In this document: piece by piece, positions 6,187 through 11,058 of the stretch
Layout of the letters: each line of letters begins with the position of its first letter
How positions within the stretch are numbered: the first letter of the stretch is position 1
Source: an uncultured Lachnospiraceae bacterium
GTDB taxonomy: Bacteria > Bacillota > Clostridia > Lachnospirales > Lachnospiraceae
DNA length: 11,058 nucleotides
Assembly: GCA_902783305.1 (NCBI GenBank)
Contig: CACZQU010000159.1
Location: 1-11,058, forward strand
Direction: 5' to 3'
Made by a program: the position numbers and the translations under genes
The notes under the pieces: model-generated
Seen by the model: only the letters and a program-made list of their open reading frames with translations
Databases searched by the model: none
What the model was told of the DNA's origin: nothing

Positions 6187-8040
6187 ATGAGATATGAAGA
6201 CGATATCATTGAAGAGATTCGATCCCGCAACGATATCGTAGATGTGATTTCCCAGTATGTACAGTTGAAAAAGCAGGGAAACAATTACTTTGGTCTGTGT
6301 CCCTTTCACAATGAAAAATCTCCTTCCTTTTCGGTGAGCCGGACAAAACAGATGTACTACTGTTTCGGATGCGGTGCAGGAGGAAATGTCATCGGGTTTG
6401 TGATGCAGTATGAGAATCAGTCCTTTCCGGAGGCGCTTTCATTTCTTGCGGAAAGGGCCGGGGTAGCTCTGCCGAAGCTGGAGTATTCCGGCCGTGATTC
6501 GGAGCTTTCTCTGAAAAAGGAAAAGCTCATGGAAATCAACAGGCTGGCTGCAGGGTATTATTATTACCTGCTCAGGCAGGAGAGAGGAGCGGACGGCCTG
6601 GACTATCTGCGCAGGAGAGCCTTGTCTGAGGAGACGATCCGGAGCTTTGGACTGGGGTATGCCGCAGGAGACGGCAGAGAGCTTTACCGGTATCTGAAAG
6701 CCAGAGATTTTCCGGATGAGCTGCTGATGGAGTCCGGTCTGTTTGGCAATGGATCCGGAGGGTTTTATGACCGTTTCCGCAGACGGGTGATTTTTCCCAT
6801 TATGAATGCCAACAGCAAGGTAATCGGATTTGGAGGGAGAGTAATGGACGACTCCAAACCGAAATATCTCAATTCACCGGAAAACCTGGTTTTTGACAAA
6901 GGAAGAAATCTGTATGGACTGCACATCGCCCGAAAATCCCGGCTTGACCAGATGATCCTTTGCGAGGGATATATGGATGTGATTGCGATGCACCAGGGAG
7001 GCTTTTCCAATGCAGTGGCTTCTCTCGGAACCGCCTTCACCCAGGGGCATGCAGCTCTTGTCCACCGTTACGCAAAGGAAGCGCTGCTGCTTTATGACAG
7101 CGATGAAGCCGGAGTCAGGGCGGCAATGCGGGCAATCCCGATCCTTAAAAGCGCCGGGGTTCCTTCAAGAGTAGTTGACCTGAAGCCCTCCAAGGATCCG
7201 GATGAATTCCTGAAAACGTACGGGGCAGAGGCTTTCAGGAAAAGACTGGAAAATGCCAGGGACGCCTTTCTCTTCCAGGTGGATCAGGCGGCGGCATCGA
7301 CTGACATGGGACAGCCGCAGGAGGTAAACCGGTTTTTCGACCACTGTGCAGCCCTTCTGCTTGATCTGGACGACGAGCTGGAGAGAACTCTTTATCTGGA
7401 AACAATCGTGAAAGAATATCAGAAGACTGGAGTTAACGCGTCTGATTTGCGCAAGAGATTATCCGCTATGGCGCTGAAAGCGCGCCCCTCACCCGGGATT
7501 GCTAAAGATGCGGGGGGAGGGCAGCACAATACGGATGTCTTTGCGAATGATCCGGGAAAAATTCCGGATGGAAATGCCGCAAGGAAAAAGCGCAGAGAAA
7601 ACGGATCACAGAAAGCGCAAAAGCTCATGCTGACCTGGCTGGTGACTTATCCGGAGCTGTTTACACTGGTGACCCGGTATCTGTCCGCCGGGGATTTTAC
7701 GCAGCCCTTCTACCGGGAGGTCGCCCAGATGCTTTTTGACCAGTATGAACAGGGAGATGTCAATCCCGCTAAGCTGATGAATGTTTTTATGGATCCTGAT
7801 GAACTCAGGGAGGCTGCGGAGCTGTTCAACACCTCGATCTACGTGGAATCGGATGCGCAGCTGGGGCAGGCGTTTGCCGATGCCCTGATCCGGATCCGGG
7901 ACGACAGCTTTCAGACTGGGGAAATCACCGCAGATCCCCAGGTCTATGTCACAAAAAAGAGAGAATTGGAAGGATTACGAAAAGACCGGTACCAGCTGGC
8001 GGAGGCTTTTGATCAGATTGTCAGAAAAACCGAAGCCTGA
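6187..8040 (+). CDS. dnaG: DNA primase DnaG
   Basis: This 617-residue primase makes the RNA primers for chromosome replication in concert with the replicative helicase. Domains in order: a CHC2 zinc-binding domain with Cys38, His41, Cys59 and Cys62 (GLCPFHNEKSPSF and YYCFGCGAGG); an RNA-polymerase core with the KPKYLNSPEN block near 225 and DKGRNLYGLHIARK; the TOPRIM fold with CEGYMD at 259-264 (Glu260) and LLYDSDEAG at 301-309 (Asp304, Asp306), the metal-binding acidic residues; then a polar linker at about 430-475 and a helical C-terminal helicase-interaction domain. All catalytic positions are present and length is normal. AAGGA (6175-6179) lies 7 nt before the ATG. The gene follows dgt by 134 nt and precedes rpoD by 94 nt, the arrangement expected of a macromolecular-synthesis operon. 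Confidence 0.97.
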   Translation: MRYEDDIIEEIRSRNDIVDVISQYVQLKKQGNNYFGLCPFHNEKSPSFSVSRTKQMYYCFGCGAGGNVIGFVMQYENQSFPEALSFLAERAGVALPKLEYSGRDSELSLKKEKLMEINRLAAGYYYYLLRQERGADGLDYLRRRALSEETIRSFGLGYAAGDGRELYRYLKARDFPDELLMESGLFGNGSGGFYDRFRRRVIFPIMNANSKVIGFGGRVMDDSKPKYLNSPENLVFDKGRNLYGLHIARKSRLDQMILCEGYMDVIAMHQGGFSNAVASLGTAFTQGHAALVHRYAKEALLLYDSDEAGVRAAMRAIPILKSAGVPSRVVDLKPSKDPDEFLKTYGAEAFRKRLENARDAFLFQVDQAAASTDMGQPQEVNRFFDHCAALLLDLDDELERTLYLETIVKEYQKTGVNASDLRKRLSAMALKARPSPGIAKDAGGGQHNTDVFANDPGKIPDGNAARKKRRENGSQKAQKLMLTWLVTYPELFTLVTRYLSAGDFTQPFYREVAQMLFDQYEQGDVNPAKLMNVFMDPDELREAAELFNTSIYVESDAQLGQAFADALIRIRDDSFQTGEITADPQVYVTKKRELEGLRKDRYQLAEAFDQIVRKTEA

Positions 8041-8134
8041 TGATCTGCACAGATTGGAAGGACCGCGGCTGTCATGGGTATCCGCCCTGGATTCGTGGTC
8101 TTTCCCGGCTAAAAAGGGAGGTAGTTGATTCTTT

Positions 8135-9265
8135 ATGGATATGACAATGGCGAAATTCAGCGAGAAACTGGTAGAACTGATGGAACTGGCAAAGAAGAAG
8201 AAAAATGTCCTGGAATATCAGGAAATCAATGACTTTTTCAAGGACACGTCCCTGGATGCTGATCTTCTGGACAAAACCTTTGATTTTCTGGAGGCAAACG
8301 GAGTCGATATTCTGCGCACAGACTCCAATCCGAGCGACGACCTGATTCTTGACGATGATATCGTGGACATCGAAAATCTGGAGGAAGAAGAGGAAGTCGA
8401 GCTGGATAAAATCGATCTGTCAGTACCGGAGGGAGTCAGCATTGAAGATCCGGTCCGGATGTACCTCAAGGAGATCGGAAAGGTTCCTCTGCTTACCGCG
8501 GATGAGGAGATTGAGCTGGCAAAGCGCATGGAGCAGGGGGATGAGGAAGCCAAAAAGCGCCTTGCCGAAGCGAATCTGCGCCTGGTTGTCAGCATCGCGA
8601 AACGGTATGTCGGAAGGGGTATGCTCTTTCTGGACCTGATTCAGGAGGGAAATCTGGGTCTGATCAAAGCCGTTGAGAAGTTCGATTACAATAAAGGGTA
8701 TAAATTCAGCACCTACGCGACATGGTGGATCCGTCAGGCGATCACCAGAGCGATCGCGGATCAGGCCAGAACCATCCGGATTCCCGTTCATATGGTGGAG
8801 ACGATCAATAAACTGATCCGTGTTTCCCGCCAGCTTCTGCAGGAGCTTGGAAGGGAGCCGGTACCGGAGGAAATCGCCCAGGCTATGGATATGCCTGTGG
8901 AAAGGGTACGGGAAATCCTCAAGATCTCCCAGGAGCCGGTTTCTCTGGAGACACCCATCGGGGAAGAGGAGGACAGCCATCTGGGGGATTTCATCCAGGA
9001 CGACAATGTTCCTGTCCCTGCGGAAGCCGCTGCCTTTACTCTGCTGCGCGATCAGCTTAATGAGGTACTGGGAACCCTGACAGAAAGAGAACAGAAGGTT
9101 CTGCGTCTGCGCTTTGGCCTGGATGACGGCCGCGCCAGAACGCTGGAGGAGGTAGGAAAGGAATTCAAGGTAACCCGCGAGAGAATCCGCCAGATTGAAG
9201 CAAAAGCTCTCCGCAAGCTCCGTCATCCCAGCCGCAGCCGTAAGCTCAAGGATTTTCTGGACTAA
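8135..9265 (+). CDS. rpoD: Primary sigma factor RpoD (SigA)
   Basis: This 376-residue housekeeping sigma-70 factor directs RNA polymerase to -10/-35 promoters. An N-terminal region 1.1 (about 1-70) leads to an acidic stretch (about 68-90, many Asp/Glu), then region 1.2 ([11 protein letters not shown], 105-115), region 2 with the -10 recognition helix [17 protein letters not shown] (194-210), region 3 (about 219-295) and region 4 with the -35 helix-turn-helix ([21 protein letters not shown], 337-357). The size is that of SigA in Gram-positives, lacking the large insert of proteobacterial RpoD. The start is fixed: an in-frame stop at 8126-8128 leaves the ATG at 8135 as the first possible codon. 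The ribosome binding site GGGAGG (8116-8121) is 13 nt from it, longer than usual; the next ATG, at 8141, is farther still. The trmK gene follows after 10 nt. Confidence 0.97.
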   Translation: MDMTMAKFSEKLVELMELAKKKKNVLEYQEINDFFKDTSLDADLLDKTFDFLEANGVDILRTDSNPSDDLILDDDIVDIENLEEEEEVELDKIDLSVPEGVSIEDPVRMYLKEIGKVPLLTADEEIELAKRMEQGDEEAKKRLAEANLRLVVSIAKRYVGRGMLFLDLIQEGNLGLIKAVEKFDYNKGYKFSTYATWWIRQAITRAIADQARTIRIPVHMVETINKLIRVSRQLLQELGREPVPEEIAQAMDMPVERVREILKISQEPVSLETPIGEEEDSHLGDFIQDDNVPVPAEAAAFTLLRDQLNEVLGTLTEREQKVLRLRFGLDDGRARTLEEVGKEFKVTRERIRQIEAKALRKLRHPSRSRKLKDFLD

Positions 9266-9275
9266 AGGGGGCGGT

Positions 9276-10067
9276 ATGGAGCTGTCGAAGCGGCTGGCGG
9301 CTGTGGCGTCCCTGGTGACCAGGGGAAACGCGCTGGTGGATGTAGGCACGGATCATGCTTATCTCCCGGTATGGCTGGTCCTGAACGGGATCTGTCCGAA
9401 GGCTGTCGCTATGGATGTAAAGAAGGGACCTTTGGAGCGGGCAAGGCAGCATATCGCCGGGTATCATCTTTCGGAACAGATCGGGACGAGGCTGAGCGAC
9501 GGACTTATTGCACTTACTCCTGAAAAGAGGGGAGACATGCCGTGGGATGGGCCGTGGACACTGGTGATAGCCGGAATGGGCGGCCCTCTCATGGAGAGGA
9601 TACTCACGCAGGGACGATCTGCGCTGCCTCTGTTTACAGAAGCGGTGCTTCAGCCGCAGTCCGATCTGCCTCATTTCCGCAGATTCCTGAAAAAAGAAAA
9701 CTATTGTGTGACACAGGAGAAGATGATTCTGGAGGAGGGAAAGTTTTATCCCATGATGAAGGTTGCTTTTCCGCCAGGCGTTTCCCTGACTGGCAGCTGT
9801 ACCCGGGATCCGGAAGAGAGCCTCCGGCAATATGAGGATTCTTCCTATACGGAGGACGAGCTGTTCGGGCCTTTTCTCCTTTCGGAGCGGAATGACATAC
9901 TAAGACAATATCTGGAAAGAGAGAGCAGGATCTGCGCGGGAATCATGGAAAATCTGTCCCATACCGATTCTGAGGCCGGAGCGAGGCGGAGGGAGGAAAT
10001 CCTCCGCTATCAACGGCAGATTTCCAGTGCACTGACCCGGTTCCGGGATCCGGAGCCAGACCCATAA
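9276..10067 (+). CDS. trmK: tRNA (adenine(22)-N(1))-methyltransferase TrmK
   Basis: This 263-residue SAM-dependent methyltransferase is of the TrmK/YqfN family, which makes N1-methyladenosine at position 22 of certain tRNAs. SAM-binding motif I is LVDVGTDHAYLP at 20-31; Asp47 (AMDVKKGPLERA) is the expected ribose-contacting acidic residue; SDGL at 74-77 and VIAGMGGPLM at 97-106 complete the family pattern, and LQPQSDLPHFRRFL follows. The C-terminal tail (about 225-255) is charged and helical, fitting the coiled-coil end known in this family. The start at 9276 follows AAGGGGG (9265-9271), which overlaps the rpoD stop; a longer frame from 9195 lies wholly inside rpoD and is not credible. The 10-nt gap shows tight coupling with rpoD. 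The same sigA-trmK neighbourhood is known in Bacillus subtilis. Confidence 0.93.
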   Translation: MELSKRLAAVASLVTRGNALVDVGTDHAYLPVWLVLNGICPKAVAMDVKKGPLERARQHIAGYHLSEQIGTRLSDGLIALTPEKRGDMPWDGPWTLVIAGMGGPLMERILTQGRSALPLFTEAVLQPQSDLPHFRRFLKKENYCVTQEKMILEEGKFYPMMKVAFPPGVSLTGSCTRDPEESLRQYEDSSYTEDELFGPFLLSERNDILRQYLERESRICAGIMENLSHTDSEAGARRREEILRYQRQISSALTRFRDPEPDP

Positions 10068-10122
10068 AAGAGGCGCGGGTGCTGATTGTACCGTTTCATT
10101 TGAACATAATGAAGGAGCTGAA

Positions 10123-10911
10123 ATGAAAACAATAGAGCTGACGACATGGCTGGAGCAGCAGTATCCTTGCGAAGCCGCGGAGGAATGGGACAATGTCGGT
10201 CTTCTGACCGGAGAGGATACCGGAGAAGTTTTACATGTTTATCTGGCCCTTGACCTGACGGACGACGTTCTGGAGGCGGCGATAAATTCCGGCGCGGATT
10301 TCATCCTGACCCATCATCCCATGATTTTTAAAGGGATCAGAAAGATCAATAACCATTCTTTTACCGGACGTCGTATTTTACGGCTGATTCAGAATGGGAT
10401 TGCTTATTATGCCATGCACACGAACTTTGACATTCTGGGGATGGCAGAATTGAGCTCCAGACGTATGAAGCTGAAAAACGCAAGGCCGTTAAGCATAACA
10501 AAGGCCGGGGGAGAAGCTGAGGCTCCGGAAGGTCTGGGAAGAACAGGCGAGCTGGAAAAAGAAATGACCTTTGCCCGGTTTGCCCTGTTTGTGAAAGAGG
10601 CCTTTGGCCTTGAGAGCGTCAGGGCTTACGGAGATCCGGATACGGTCATACGCACTGCTGCCATATGTACGGGTTCCGGGAAAAGTCTGCTGCCTGAGGT
10701 ACTTTCCAGTGGGGCGGATGCCTATGTCACCGGCGATATTGATCATCATACCGGTATTGACGCGGTGGCAGACGGCTTGTGTGTCGTGGATGCCGGTCAT
10801 TACGGAACCGAATATATGTTTATGGATGCGATGGAGGAGAAGCTTTCGGAAGCGTTTCCGGAGCTGATTGTGAGTAAAGCGCCTGTCAGAGAACCATATC
10901 TTCTGGTATGA
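10123..10911 (+). CDS. Nif3-like dinuclear metal centre protein (YbgI/YqfO family)
   Basis: This 262-residue member of the NIF3 family has members, often annotated GTP cyclohydrolase I type 2, that form hexameric toroids with two metal ions per subunit. Expected metal ligands are visible: His64-His65 (LTHHPMIFKGI), Asp103 (MHTNFDIL), and His226 with Glu230 (DAGHYGTEYMF). WDNVGLLTG at 22-30 is a family hallmark. It has the short form, without the inserted PII-like domain that makes B. subtilis YqfO about 370 residues. AAGGAG (10112-10117) lies 5 nt before the ATG. The gene follows trmK by 55 nt without a terminator, in the conserved dnaG-rpoD-trmK-nif3 order. Its biochemical role is not settled, so I give no gene symbol. 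Confidence 0.93.
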   Translation: MKTIELTTWLEQQYPCEAAEEWDNVGLLTGEDTGEVLHVYLALDLTDDVLEAAINSGADFILTHHPMIFKGIRKINNHSFTGRRILRLIQNGIAYYAMHTNFDILGMAELSSRRMKLKNARPLSITKAGGEAEAPEGLGRTGELEKEMTFARFALFVKEAFGLESVRAYGDPDTVIRTAAICTGSGKSLLPEVLSSGADAYVTGDIDHHTGIDAVADGLCVVDAGHYGTEYMFMDAMEEKLSEAFPELIVSKAPVREPYLLV

Positions 10912-10921
10912 GGCGGATACT

Positions 10922-10964
10922 GTCCGAAACCGCGAAGCGGCGGAATATGTGACAGGCATCGGAC
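10922..10964 (+). other. Foldable element after the Nif3-family gene
   Basis: The 126-nt gap after the Nif3-family gene contains an outer 6-bp pairing (GTCCGA at 10922-10927 with TCGGAC at 10959-10964) enclosing a small hairpin CCGC-GAA-GCGG (10930-10940). No T-run follows, so it does not look like an intrinsic terminator, and it fits no riboswitch class I know. It could be a leader structure for the next gene or chance pairing in GC-rich DNA. Confidence 0.3.
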
Positions 10965-11037
10965 CGGGTCAGGAAGATACATGCGTTTATCCTGGCGTTT
11001 TCCATAAGAAAATCATCAGGAGGGAGGGCGATAGAGA

Positions 11038-11058
11038 ATGAATGAAGAAAGAATAAAA
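11038..11058 (+). CDS. Start of an unidentified gene (first 7 codons)
   Basis: An ATG at 11038 opens a frame reading MNEERIK to the end of the window. A very strong purine-rich ribosome binding site, AGGAGGGAGG (11018-11027), ends 10 nt upstream. Too little is present to identify the product. It is the probable next member of the cluster, on the same strand. Confidence 0.6.

Noticed and set aside
8420..9349. A 309-codon minus-strand open frame
   Set aside because: It is antisense to rpoD, whose regions 1.2 to 4 are intact; the translation shows no recognisable domain.
10082..10110. CTGATT / CATAAT promoter in the trmK-nif3 gap
   Set aside because: The -35 matches at only 3 of 6 and the predicted start falls in the ribosome binding site of the Nif3-family gene.

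Overview
The window reads as ordinary chromosome of a Gram-positive anaerobe of the class Clostridia, most likely a Lachnospiraceae-like Firmicute. The grounds are the gene order dgt-like / dnaG / rpoD / trmK / Nif3-family, strong GGAGG-type ribosome binding sites, a RpoD of about 376 residues with an acidic N-terminal region, moderate GC content, and all genes on one strand. This placement is inference from family knowledge; no search was run.

Region 1 (1-2578) is the 3' end of a sugar-type ABC transporter operon: the C-terminal part of a double-NBD ATPase (RbsA/MglA type), an RbsC-type permease, and an AraR-type regulator (GntR winged helix fused to a LacI-like sugar-sensing domain). It is closed by a strong intrinsic terminator. 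The substrate is not shown by the sequence; the AraR-like sensor suggests arabinose or a related pentose signal.

Region 2 (2579-4982) begins with a degenerate 13-bp tandem repeat (2600-2650), followed by a clear sigma-A promoter (2677-2705) and trpS. After a terminator-free gap comes a secreted protein with two bacterial Ig-like (Big_2) modules behind a Pro/Thr linker. A perfect 13-bp terminator hairpin closes the region.

Region 3 (5045 to the end) is a macromolecular-synthesis cluster: dNTP triphosphohydrolase, DNA primase (dnaG), primary sigma factor (rpoD), tRNA m1A22 methyltransferase (trmK) and a Nif3-family dinuclear-metal protein, then the first seven codons of another gene. The order dnaG-sigA-trmK-nif3 is also known from Bacillus subtilis. 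The cluster joins dNTP pool control, replication priming, housekeeping transcription and tRNA modification.

I see no CRISPR array, transposon, phage gene, tRNA or rRNA, and no convincing undescribed multi-gene system. The items most worth a second look are the 13-bp repeat ahead of trpS, the Walker B Glu-to-Ser change in the transporter ATPase, the shared inverted-repeat arms at 4945-4976 and 6140-6173, and a foldable gap after the Nif3 gene.
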